A DNA stretch of 64,000 nucleotides from Maratus speciosus (Eukaryota > Arthropoda > Arachnida > Araneae > Salticidae): NCBI GenBank assembly GCA_963932465.1, contig OZ010787.1, positions 17,129,936 to 17,193,935 of the forward strand, written 5' to 3'. The translations under genes and the position numbers were made by a program. Shown here piece by piece: positions 14,946 to 27,300 of this stretch. The notes under the pieces were generated by a model that had not been told where the DNA came from, ran no database searches, and saw only the letters and a list, made by a program, of their open reading frames with translations. The stretch's first letter is position 1; each line of letters opens with the position of its first letter.

Positions 14946-15907
14946 TCTCATGCGATATATAATTTAACTAATTATATACGTTAAAATGGTAAATTAACAT
15001 GAGCAGAAATGCGCCATGAAAGCAAAGGCTGGATGTGAAGTTTCACGGAAGAATGGACGTGTCTTGAATGTAATAAATGTAACTTGAAGAAAGCTTTAGT
15101 AACACAGTCGTATTCACTTAAAAACAGAATGCAGTTTATTTATAAACATTTTGAAAGGTTGACAGCATAATTCACATAATAACATCTCTTGTAAACGACA
15201 GTCATGAAGAATGAAGATTTCGTTTGCATACAGGAATAAGCATAATCAATTTACATATGAAAACTATTTAAAAGCATTTAAAATCTTATGAAACATAAAT
15301 ATAATAAGTATTCTAATCATACTTCCAGGATAGTCCCAGCCCCTATCCAGTACATGAAAACTAGCTTCCATTTGGAAGGCTAAAAAGTGCAACATTACTG
15401 TGTTTGCATCGCGTATTTATCTAAAATGGCTCGGATTGAAAACATCGTTTGGGAGCGATGCCTGCCAAACGGATCAATCAGAAAGCGGCATCGAATCTAT
15501 GCAAGCAGAGATTCGATGCAAAGATCGATTAAAGAAGCGATATGCAATGTCGCCATCTAGCGGAGAAAATATAACTACGGAAAATTAAACTTAGTCTGAA
15601 GATGGATTTTGCCGGTGTAGGATGACAAGATATGGGTGTAATGAAACGAAAAATGGCGGAAGTTAATACGACCACCAAAAGATTAAAGAGGAACTTAAAT
15701 CAACTGGATATTAACAGAAAACAATATGGAAAGGTAAGTTTAAGTTAATTAATGTATATTGTTGTTATTATAATGAAATAAATAAAAGTAAATAAGAAAC
15801 TTTATGGAATGTGAACTTAGAAATAAAAATGATGTAAGTGAAATGAAATGATGGTATAAATAGATAAGGGAGGCGATGAGAACCACAAAATTTGATGGGT
15901 TCCATCA
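14946..15907 (-). repeat. Copia 3' LTR
   Basis: This LTR is 962 bp and closely matches the other LTR, with two short indels (an AATAA-type duplication near 15177 and an extra CTATGCAAGCAGAGATTCGA-like segment near 15497) and scattered substitutions. It contains the CGCCATCTAGCGG motif also found in the solo LTR near 36.5 kb. The higher divergence outside exact repeats suggests an insertion that is not recent. Confidence 0.93.
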
Positions 15908-15910
15908 AAT

Positions 15911-15928
15911 GCCCCCCCCCCCCCTCTC
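15911..15928 (-). promoter_or_regulatory. Polypurine tract of copia element
   Basis: On the minus strand GAGAGGGGGGGGGGGGGC lies directly upstream of the 3' LTR, in the position used to prime plus-strand DNA synthesis. The G run is 13 bases. Confidence 0.7.
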
Positions 15929-17322
15929 ATTGCCTCATCTAACAAAAAGAGTCAAACTACTCAATCGGGACAATCTGATCTGCCCATGGATGAGTGACTC
16001 AAAGGATAAGGACTTAAAGAGGTTCAAAGAATCAACATCAAAAACATTTCCACAATAATTTAATTTAACCAAAAATGATTAACAAATTAATGAATAAAGT
16101 TAAATATTTAAACTATGAAACAGTAACCCTCTTTTATTCACTTTCCTCTGTTTAAACTCAACAGAACAACTAGAAAAATTCACGATTCAACTGAACCAAA
16201 AATGAACCAATTCAATGATTCAAAAAGAAGTTAACACTTCAAAAACTTTAAACAATGAAGCCTAAACACTTCAAAGGTAAGAAAAATTTAAACTATTAAA
16301 TATTTAATGCTTTTAATAAGCAACTAGAAAAATTTTAAAGAACCATTTTAAAGTTACAGCATTGTATTGAGAATCCATCAAAAAGGGAAACGTAGATCTT
16401 TACAAGATATTGGCTATCAAAAGAAATCCCCCAGGTCAATAGACAGGGACCGGTATATCCTAGGCCAAAAGTGTAACAAGCCTAACAAAAGAATCAGTTC
16501 CCAACAAATATAGATAATACAATACAATTTACAAAAATACATGAATAAATACGTACCAAATAAAGTAACGTTTTCCTATTTGGAAAAGTTAGAACCAGCA
16601 GATGATGGCATCTTGATCATCTCCAAAAATCAACATTTTAACATAATAAAATGCAAGAAAAATATTTTTATTACAATTCAAAAAAATGTATGAAGCAAAA
16701 CTTTTAAAGTCCAAAGATGAAAAATAAAAATTCAAGAACATCATGAAAAATACTGATCCAGGCATGTAGAATTGTGAGACAATACAATGGCTCTGACATA
16801 AAACTGTAACGTATCCATCACAAGGGTGGATATAGGGCTCATGCATGCATCTTTCAGTCTTCTAACAAACATTCACAATAAGTGGGTGGCGATCTAAATG
16901 CCTAGAAGTAGAGAGAACAAGTTAAAAATAAGCAAATATTTTGCATTAGAGTTCAATAATAAAGTCAATCAGTTTAGATAATATATTTAGACAAACCTAA
17001 AAAAACTTCTCTTTAAACAACTTCAAATTAATTCTTAATTTAAATAGATACAATTTAAGTTTTTAAAACTAATAGGAAATGATCAAGAATGCTGGTGATG
17101 ATGAAAAAATTGGTACTAGTATGCTTTAGGTAAATTAACAATTTAAAATGACAAAAGACTACACTTTTCATTAAAAATACTTAATACAATAGTTAGAGAA
17201 AGTGCAAGTACAATACGTCTTAAAGGAATTTACCAGCATAACATTCAATAAAAATATAATATAAAAGAAATTTATATATTTGACTAAAGTACAATATGAA
17301 AAATTTAAATACAAAAGAACTA

Positions 17323-20300
17323 TTACACATTAAACAGTAGTGTAATGAAGTTCAAAACCTCATTTCTGGTCAACAGCTTGGTAAAAATATCTGCCAAGTT
17401 GGATCTGCTAGGCACGTGAGACAATAAAAACTCATCCTTATAATAAAGATCTCTGATAAAGAACAACTTGACATCAATATGTTTTGACTTATAATTCTCC
17501 ACTGGAGACTTAATAAAATCAATCTCTGCCTGATTGTCAGCATTCATTACAGCTTTCCCCCCAAGTACAGAAATAATTCCTTCATGCACACATTCGCGGC
17601 GTATCCGGTCAAACCAGACCAGGTTCTTGACGGCCTCAGTCATTGTGACGAATTCGGATTCCATAGTCAATAAGCTGACGCACTTTTCTTTAAAAGTGCG
17701 CCAGTCGACAGGAGCCTTGTCTAGCATGACTATTTGGCCGCCGATTGAGGTCCGGTCGTCGCGGTTAGCCGCGAAGTCGGCGTCTGAATAAACCACTAAA
17801 TTATTAGAATAGCACGAGAGTCTAAGCTTGTAATTCTTTGTAGATCTAACATATCCCAGCAGCCTCAAGAGACCATCCCAGTGAACGATGCCAGGGTTAG
17901 ACTGAAATTGACTCAATACATTCACGGCATAGCAGATATCAGGACGGGTACGATTGGCAATAAATAAAAGACATCCCAGAACACTACAATATGGAAAATG
18001 TGACATTTGTTCAACATCGTGATTGGATACAGGACAATTAGATCTTGAAAAGACAACCCTTTTGCTAATAGGCGAGGTAGAAAAAGGTATTTTGAACTTA
18101 TCAAATCTGTTGCATACTTCTTCAATGTAATTCGATTGATGTATGACAACTCCGGATGGAGTATCCTCGAACTCAACACCCAATAACTTCCTAGTTCTAC
18201 CAAGCTCTTTAACATCAAATTTCGATTTAATGCGGGTCAAAATACAGTCAATCAACTTCTGAGTTTTTCCAAAAACCACGATGTCATCAACATATAATAA
18301 AAGTACAATTCCAGATTTAAAAATATAAACACAGTTACATGATTCCAATTTTCTAAAACCTATTTCAATTAATGCTTTATGGATTTTGAAAAACCATTCT
18401 CTTCCACTTTGATGTAATCCATACAATGCCCGGTCCAGTTTGCAATAAAGGTGCTCTTTCCCGGGCTCAACGAAACCGGGAGGTTGTAGCATGTACATGT
18501 CCTCACTCAGTGTTGCGTACAGGTAGGCGCAGGTCACGTCACACTGAGTGTGCGACCACCCGCTACACGAAACGAGAAGGAAGAAAAAGAATCGGATTAC
18601 GCCAAAATTAACAACTAGGCTAAAAGTCTCATCATAAGACTCTCCCTTAATCTGTTTGAAACCTTGGGCAACACGGCGAGCCTTGTGCCTGGCAATCCGT
18701 CCAAATTCATCCTGTTTCGTCGTGTAAACCCACCGGCAACCTACTGGCGTGACATGTACCGGCAATTCCGCTAAGTGCCAAACCCCTCGTTCGCGCATTA
18801 CCCGTATTTCGAGCTCCATTGCTTTCCACCAGACCGAACTTTGTGCTGAATTACATGCCTGCTTGAAAGTTCTGGGAGTGTCACTTTGATGTACTAGTCA
18901 TGTTCTTGGATAAACTAAATTCGAATCAATGGAATCAGCATCTTCGTCGTCAGATGTAGAAGAACTATTAGGAACAGGTACGATGCCAGAATAAAGATTA
19001 GCTCCAGTAAAATCAAAAAGTTCAGGTTGAAATTTAATGTTTTTCCTCACAATATTTCTTCACATCATTAAAGGATTTCGGGCAACGGGTCTTACCTGAC
19101 TCATAATAATAGATGTCAGCTCGATCACCTTTCTTACGGATAGAAGGCTTTCTAACCCAACTAACATCCCTTAAAGGGGAAATAGTGGGTTGAGTGATGC
19201 ACTTGGACCCCGAGTCTTTACCCTCCCCACTCCCATGCGGGGAATCTAGAGACTTGTTGGAAGGACCTGGGATATCCTCAGGTACAACTTCAACAACTCT
19301 GTCCCGATTCTCCTCAGCATGAGGAGAGAAGAGAGTATAATCCTCGGAGCCCAGTGCAGCTTCACTGCGCTCAAGACCACAACATGATTCGTTAAAAGAA
19401 ACATTGGAAGATTCAATAATTTTGTCAGATTCTGGAATCCAAACTCTATAACCCCTTGTCCTAAAAGCATATCCAACTAGGAAACCCTTCTTCACTCTAT
19501 CTTCTAATTTCCAAGTCCTTTGTTTAGGAATACGGACATACGTAACAATACCAAAGGGCTTTAAATGGCGAACTGAAGGTTTCTTTCCTCCATAAAGCTC
19601 GAAAGGAGTCTTCCCCAACAACTTAGGACATACTCTATTCCAAGAGTAGACAAAATACTTAAGGACCTCGGGCCAAAAACTGGGATCAAGGTTACTATCT
19701 ATAAGGAGTGTCCGCATACCGTCAGCTGCAGTTAACATAAACCTCTCCGCAACTCCATTTTGTTGTGGAGTATATACGTTCGTAAATTCATGACGTATAC
19801 CCTTGTCGTCAAAGAAATTTTTAAAGGAAATATTGTCAAATTCCCCGCCGTTGTCTGTTCTAAAACTTTTGACCTTTCGGTTCAAATATGTTTCTGCTCT
19901 TATGATATGTCTCTTAACTACATCAAATGTGTCAGATTTCATTTTGAGAGGATAAACAGACACAAGACGAGAAAAATCATCAATAATAGACAAAAAGTAT
20001 CTCTCTCCATTCCTGCCTTCGACACGACAAGGGCCCCACAAATCCGCATACAGCAGCTCTAAAGGATGGTTAGAACATATATTTTTACTATACTTATGCG
20101 ACACACTTTTCAGTTTGCCCAATTTGCAAGATTCACAAAATAGATCAGTTTCCTTTAGGCTCGGTAACCCCCGTACACCTTGTCTACGACTAGTATGTGC
20201 TATCAGAGACTGACTAATATGACCATATCTTTTATGCCAATGTAACATTATATCATCTTTCTTAACAGAAAGAGATTCAAACTTTACTGATTTAGAAGAG

Positions 20301-20647
20301 GAAACAGGAATTTTTGGATATAAACGATAAATCCTATTCTTAAGATAGGCACTAAAAAGGTACTCGTCCCCCCGGCAGAATTTCACCTCACCATTATAAC
20401 CAGAAAAGCTTAAACCATTTAGGTCTAATTGAGGTCCCGAGACTAAATTCCTACGTAATTGATCAGAGTACATAACATTACATAAAGTAAAAACTCTCTG
20501 ACCAAAACGTAATTTGACATCACCCCTTCCTTTAATGGGAAACAAAACATTTTTGACAGCAACAGACATTTCATCATTTAAAACTTCAAAATTTGAAAAT
20601 AAATTTATATTACTGCAGAAATGATGGCTCGCACCGGAATCAAACAC
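17323..20647 (-). pseudogene. pol: Copia pol: protease, integrase, reverse transcriptase, RNase H; broken
   Basis: The first open block (20647-19034, 537 codons) has the aspartic protease motif DSGASHH at its start, the integrase zinc finger (H136/H143 and C171/C174), and the DD35E core at D202, D265 and E301. The second block (18819-17323, 498 codons) has the reverse transcriptase with D94 and YVDD at 176-179, and RNase H with YSDADFA (344-350), MESEF and ADNQ, ending in SRSNLADIFTK. Between the blocks the frame shifts near 19036 and a TGA occurs near 18896-18898. A TAG separates the protease from gag. Catalytic residues are still in place, but the polyprotein cannot be made in one piece. 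Confidence 0.93.
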
Positions 20648-21730
20648 CTAATCACCGTCCTTCACTACATTACTTAAACTAGAGTGAGAAACAAATAAAT
20701 TGGACTTACGTGATGAGTTTGATAAGTCACGGTGAGAACCACCATCCCTCCGATTAGAAAAACTGGAAGATGAATGTCTGGCATGGCAAGGAGTATGTCT
20801 TCGATGTCTGGAGTCTCTCGGAGCAGGGGAAGAGGATTCATAGGAACAGGAATCGGAACCATCAGCTAGCTGATTAGAATCTGAAGAGCCACCGCAGTTT
20901 CTATCAGAAGACCACTGACGAAAAGAACTGGATCTATCCGATGAGCAATCACGTCGATAAGATGGAGCTGGAGAAACATTTCTTTGATGATAAGGACTGG
21001 TTGGTCTTCTTGAAAAACAATTTTTCTGAAGATGGCCTACTTTACCACATTTCCAGCACTTCTTTCCCTTGGGTTTATGAAAGTGAGATCTCTTTTTAGA
21101 AAAATTCGAAGACTGATGTAGATTCGAAATGTTCACTTGTTTAGCACCATTTTTATCACGTAAACGTTGATGAGTTTCCTCGGATATCAATTCATCAACG
21201 ACCAAATCAAATTTAAAAGTGTCATCAGGCCTACTTAATAACTGCTGTACTATAACGTCCTAGCTAGAGGGTAAGAAACGTAAAAACTGGTAACATAATT
21301 TTCTGAAAAATTTTTATCAATCTGTTTAATTTCCATGTAAATCTTCCTTAATCGGGTTGCAAATAAATTTACTGATTCACCATGTCTAATTCTTCCTTCC
21401 ATCAATTCGTTAAAGAGTCATATGATGAGCGCGAGTGTCGAGGTGAAAATTTTTTCTCAACTTTTCCCATGCTTCCACAGGATCTAGGCAATCGTCTATA
21501 ATTCTCTTGAACTCAGCTTCCACATTTAAATAAATTAACGATTGAGCCTTGTTAGCACGGGTAATAAAGGAATTTCTAACATCGGCAGTAACAGTAATAC
21601 TTATTTCTGGTGCTCTCTGTTTCAAGCTAATAATCTCCCACAACTCTTTTTCCATTAAAAGATATTTCATGTCGGAACTCCATGTGGCATAGTTCCTGGA
21701 ATTTAACTTATCTATTACATTAGAAGTCAT
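20648..21730 (-). pseudogene. gag: Copia gag (capsid/nucleocapsid), frameshifted
   Basis: The frame from 21730 begins MTSNVIDKLNSRNYATWSSD, the usual copia capsid start with the N-Y-x-x-W motif, and continues for 106 codons. The frame then changes near 21410 and again near 21300, and an in-frame TAG lies near 21262. From 21205 the frame continues through a basic stretch to the zinc knuckle CWKCGKVGHLQKNC (CX2CX4HX4C), then a Ser/Arg-rich tail. It ends at TAG 20648-20650, directly before the protease. Copia Gag packages the RNA into virus-like particles. With at least two frameshifts and an internal stop this copy cannot make full Gag. Confidence 0.9.
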
Positions 21731-22257
21731 CTTGGGAGATTTCTAAATAACCAAAAAAAAAATTTCAAGCAAAAATACTGCTACCCCCCCCCCCCCCCTC
21801 GACATTTTCATCCCTTTCTTCATTCTCTGTCAAACTCAATCAAGATAAACTGCAATAATCTTCAAATAAAAATATTTTTCTTCTAAAAATCAGCAAAATA
21901 AAAGTATTTTAAATAAAGTATGGTAAATATGCAAAATAATGTTAATAAAAATGGTATAAAAAGTCAGCGAAAATCTGTAAATAAACGTAAAAGTTCGTAA
22001 AAATGGCGAAAAAGATCAAAGAAAGTTCGTCAGAAACAAAAAGTTCACCAGGAAAAATAAAAGTTCAGGTAAAGTTCGTCAGGAAAATAAAGTTCAATAG
22101 ATAATTCAGTGCTTCTTTAAATAAATATAACAGTCCAGGCTATTGTAAATCAAAAATAAATAACTAAAGTTCACCTTTGATCTTTGAAATAAACTTGAAG
22201 TCTCCAAATTAACTTGAAAGATCGTTTTTCAGCATTCCAAATTTCCGGACATTCATT
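21731..22257 (-). other. Copia 5' leader
   Basis: The untranslated stretch lies between primer-binding site and gag start. It includes a C run on the + strand (about 21786-21798) and a cluster of AAAAGTTCGTCAGGAAAATA-like short repeats around 21990-22090. No gene is seen in it. Confidence 0.6.
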
Positions 22258-22267
22258 GCCCATAACC
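22258..22267 (-). promoter_or_regulatory. Primer-binding site, initiator tRNA-Met anticodon-loop type
   Basis: On the minus strand GGTTATGGGC lies three bases after the 5' LTR. It is complementary to GCCCATAACC of initiator tRNA-Met. Insect copia elements prime from a half-tRNA-Met cleaved at the anticodon loop, and this site fits that mode rather than the usual tRNA 3' end. Confidence 0.75.
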
Positions 22268-22270
22268 ACA

Positions 22271-23199
22271 TCTCATGCGATATATAATTTAACTAATTAT
22301 ATACATTAAAATGGTAAATTAACATGAGCAGAAATGCGCCATGAAAGCAAAGGCTGGATATGAAGTTTCACGGAAGAATGGACGTGTCTTGAATGTAATA
22401 AATGTAACTTGAAGAAAGCTTTAGTAACACAGTCGTATTCACTTAAAAACAGAATGCAGTTTATTTATAAACATTTTGAAAGGTTGACAGCATAATTCAC
22501 ATAACATCTCTTGTAAACGACAGTCATGAAGAATGAAGATTTCGTTTGCATACAGGAATAAGCATAATCAATTTACATATGAAAACTATTTAAAATCTTA
22601 TGAAACGTAAATATAAGTATTCTAATCATACTTCCAGGATAGAGTCCCAGCCCCTATCCAGTACATGAAAACTAGCTTCCATTTGGAAGACTAAAAAGTG
22701 CAACATTATGGTGTTTGCATCGCGTATTTATCTAAAATGGCTCGGATTGAAAACAGTTTGGGAGCGACGCCCGCCAAACGGACCAATCAGAAAGCGGCAT
22801 CGAATCGATGCAAAGATCGATTAAAGAAGCGATATGCAATGTCGCCATCTAGCGCAGAAAATATAACTATGGAAAATTAAACTTAGTCTGAAGATGGATT
22901 TTGCCGGTGTAGGATGACAAGATATGGGTGTAATGAAACGAAAAATGGCGGAAGTTAATATGACCACCAAAAGATTAAAGAGGAACTTAAATCAACTGGA
23001 TATTAACAGAAAACAATATGGAAAGGTAAGTTTAAGTTAATTAATGTGTATTGTTGTTATTATAATGAAATAAATAAAAGTAAATAAGAAACTTTATGAA
23101 ATGTGAACTTAGAAATAAAAATGATGTAAGTGAAATGAAATGATGGTATAAATAGATAAGGGAGGCGATGAGAACCACAAAGTTTGATGGTTTCTATCA
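22271..23199 (-). repeat. Copia 5' LTR
   Basis: This LTR is 929 bp. On the minus strand it starts TGATAGAAACCATC and ends GCATGAGA, immediately followed by the primer-binding site. It would carry the element's promoter. Transcription from it would run antisense to Rab6 intron A. Confidence 0.93.
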
Positions 23200-23204
23200 A
23201 TTTG

Positions 23205-23800
23205 CAGAATTTTTGCGATCTTTTGACGAAATTTGCAGAATTTTTGCGATCTTTTGACGGAAATTTGCAGTATTTTTGCGATCCTTTGACAGAAATTTGC
23301 AGCATTTTTGCGATCTTTTGATGGAAATTTGCAGCATTTTTGCGATCTTTTGATGGAAATTTGCAGCATTTTTGCGATCTTTTGAGGGAAATTTGCAGCA
23401 TTTTTGCGATCTTTTGACGGAAATTTGCAGCATTTTTGTGATCTTTTGACGGAAATTTGCAGCATTTTTGTGATCTTTTGACGGAAATTTGCAGCATTTT
23501 TGCGATCTTTTGACGGAAATTTGCAGCATTTTTTGCGATCTTTTGACGGAAATTTGCAGCATTTTTGCGATCTTTTGACGGAAATTTGCAGCATTTTTGC
23601 GATCTTTTGACGGAAATTTGCAGCATTTTTGCGATCTTTTGACGGAAATTTGCAGCATTTTTGCGATCTTTTGACGGAAATTTGCAGCATTTTGCGATCT
23701 TTTGACGGAAATTTGCAGCATTTTTGCGATCTTTTGACGGAAATTTGCAGCATTTTCGCGATCTTTTGACGGAAATTTGCTGTTTTTTCGCGACCTTTTG
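23205..23800. repeat. 32-bp minisatellite (GCAGCATTTTTGCGATCTTTTGACGGAAATTT type)
   Basis: About 18 tandem units of 32 bp run across this stretch. Each contains TTGCGATCTTTTGACGGAAA with only scattered substitutions and an occasional 1-base indel. The unit contains no stop codon on the minus strand in any frame, so long overlapping frames of 188, 214 and 236 codons exist there in all three phases. They are by-products of the repeat. The interrupted left part of the same array is at 14800-14945. Confidence 0.92.
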
Positions 23801-23984
23801 GGGGGGGGGGGGGGGGATTTGCCGTATTTATGTGATCTTTTGGAGGAAATAGGTTTTTTGTCGAAATTCGCGATATAGTTTGTCCGAATTTTCAGGTTTA
23901 TGACCAATTTTTTTATTTTAATTTTCAGAAAACACTGCCTTAATTTTTCGGAAAATTCAGAACAGAATCACCCCTGTTCAATCA

Positions 23985-25108
<1,124 letters not shown>

Positions 25109-26902
25109 TGATATCTTATAAAATAAAGTAGTGTATTAAAATTTAAAGTTTTCTTTATATATTTTGTTTCCACCTGTTTAAATCTGTGTTCTAGAAAATA
25201 TGAATTTTTACCCTCTGTCAGATTTTTAAAATTTTATTCTGTATTAAAATTGTAAAAGAAATTTTCTTAACTAATGAGCAGTGTGTTAGTTTTTAATTTA
25301 GAAAACCTTTACATTTTTTTCCAATTTTTTCTGGTGCAACATGCATATTTTTAAATAGATTTACATCATATTTTAAATAAATATTTTTAACATCAACTGC
25401 AAAAAGATTCTCTGTACAGCCGAGCTCTGTTGAAGCAACGTGTAATAGAATAAAAAATTTATTTAACACGTTCGCTGCCAAAGCCGAGATCGTGCATCTA
25501 TTCATATACGCCAAGATCATGTCTGATATTTAGTACTTTTAAATTATTTTCTGTTTTATTATTTAAGTTCTATATATATGACAAATTACTTTTAGCAACA
25601 AATAAATTCACACGAGTAAGCTCGTTGTTGGCATATGAAACATTTCAGGTATTTTCCATGGCAGTGCTCATAATTGGTAATTTAGATAAGATCAATAATG
25701 AGTTATCTCGTAGCTGGCAAGGAAAACCCAGTTTGCCACTATGAGTATTCTCGTAGATGTCTCGTAGGTAGTCTCAAAAATGAGAAACTATAGTTGTCTA
25801 AAGTGTTATCTAATTGTAATTAAAGTTATGTAATTAATAGCACTAGAGTATTGATATTGGTTTTAAATGTGAAACATTTTGCATTAAATTATTCATAAAA
25901 TTAAATTAAAAATTACATTAGTTCTATTCCATCAATGCTTTCTTTCAGTATTATACTGGAAAATCAGATATGTATATTTCCGTAAAGTTTACTCTAACAG
26001 AATTCGACTGTAATATATTGCGTCATTGGTATGTTTTAAATTAATATCCCTTCCACTAGACAGCAGTTGATTTATAAAAAAAAAAAAAAAAATGAGGCAA
26101 CTCTGTTTATGAAATATTAATTTAGAAAATTAATTTAGCTAGAAACCTAAAGACTAAACATAACTTATGACAGCATTTTCAGCCGCTGTCAATTGTCTTT
26201 TGTTAAGTGGAAAAAAAATTCATTAGCTGTTTTTTGATTTCTATGAAGTATTTGGGTCATTTTAATGTTATTTGCACACATATCTTCACATTTAATGAAG
26301 TGAAGTTTTTCTTCACATTTTGTAGCTGTATAAGGTTTAAAGTAAAACAGGTAACTGTAAGCAGAGTTTGTTATTTATTTAATCTAGCAGACCCTGCTGA
26401 AAGATACCTAGATGTAAAAAAATTCTAACCTTTTGCCAAACACAGCCCTTATCATATTTATAAGAAAAAGCAACCAATCAATACTCTATCATTGGATTTA
26501 ATGTCCTTAGCTAAGTTAATGCTGCATATTAAGCAAGACATGTTTAAGGAGAATGAATAAAATTAGGACAAAGTAACCTCTGTTACCAAACCAAATTATA
26601 TATTTAATATCTGAAACTTCAAGTTCAAGAAATTTAAAAAAATGATCACTATCCCAAAAATGACTCTTAGGAATTGTTTGCCAACTTATCGAGTAAATCA
26701 ATCAACATACAAATAAATATACAAATCTGCTATATCAAATTTTCTAAATTAAAGGAATTAACAGCTAATTTTGAAGAATAATATTTGTAACAGAGATTAT
26801 ATCTACAAAGAAAAAAATTGTCTGAGAAAACACTTTGTTTACCCACCAGTCTAATTATTTGATATAGAGGTACCCCATTTGAACTGATTTCATTTGTAAG
26901 TA

Positions 26903-26985
26903 CAGTATAGAACCCATTATCCGAAATCCAGAAAAAAATATGAAAATTTTCAAAAATTTTAGATTCCTAATTTTTTTTCAGTCCA
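26903..26985 (+). mobile_element. Tigger-like terminal fragment
   Basis: CAGTATAGAACCCATTATCC followed by GAAATCCAGAAA resembles the terminus of pogo/Tigger elements (CAGT, then CC..ATTATCCG). A related end occurs at 46222 (CAGTTGAATTTTGATAATCC). No matching second end was found for either, so both are fragments. Confidence 0.4.
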
Positions 26986-27162
26986 TTTGTGCTTCAATGT
27001 ATAACCACTAAAATATGTTACTTCAGTGGAAGGGGATCACCCCCCCCCCCCCCCCCCCTCTCCTTCTGAAATGAGAAAAAAATCATTTTTCTCTCAAAAT
27101 TTAGTTTAAAATTAATTTATATTATGAAGAATTATTTAGAAAAAAATCGTCAGATATTTCAC

Positions 27163-27300
27163 CAGGGTTCTGTTCCGAATTTTCTGAAAATGTAAAAATA
27201 TTGGTCTTCAGTCTGAAAATTCAAACATAAAAAGTCAGCGATGAATGATTAGTAACAAAAGTTAGAGGAAAAAATTCTCCTGAGAAAAATGCAAATCTGT
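27163..27300 (-). mobile_element. Reverse-oriented fragment of the hAT family
   Basis: CAGGGTTCTGTTCCGAATTT is the reverse complement of the 3' terminus seen at 37.76 kb and 23.95 kb, with three bases missing. It is followed by a reversed, degenerate version of the subterminal sequence. A 19-base C run lies just upstream (27040-27058). The far end was not found. Confidence 0.55.

Larger units (their letters stand above)
14946..23199 (-). mobile_element. Ty1/copia LTR retrotransposon, antisense to Rab6, degenerate
   Basis: The element is 8254 bp with two LTRs (14946-15907 and 22271-23199) that begin TGAT on the minus strand. It is flanked by the 5-bp target duplication ATTTG (14941-14945 and 23200-23204). 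Domain order on the minus strand is gag with zinc knuckle, protease, integrase, reverse transcriptase and RNase H. Integrase before reverse transcriptase defines the copia group. The coding region has frameshifts and stops, so it is not competent. It inserted into the minisatellite of the hAT element, which is therefore older. Confidence 0.95.
14619..23976 (+). mobile_element. hAT-type non-autonomous transposon with internal minisatellite, split by copia
   Basis: The left end is CAGGGGTGATTCTG (14619-14632) and the right end is its exact reverse complement (23963-23976). The 8-bp sequence TTCAATCA lies directly outside both (14611-14618 and 23977-23984), matching the 8-bp target duplication and CAGGG-type ends of hAT elements. 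Removing the copia insertion and its 5-bp duplication leaves about 1.1 kb, mostly the 32-bp array. The left part (14640-14790) contains two related subterminal modules ending in G runs. No transposase is present, so it must have been moved in trans. The calls of ends and duplication are exact matches. Confidence 0.85.

Noticed and set aside
23060..23907. Open frames of 188, 214 and 236 codons on the minus strand
   Set aside because: They are three phases of the same 32-bp tandem repeat and carry no domain. They exist because the unit lacks stops.
25464..25520. TTAACACGTTCGCTGCC as a piggyBac-type end
   Set aside because: The TTAA and following bases are suggestive, but no second end was seen nearby.
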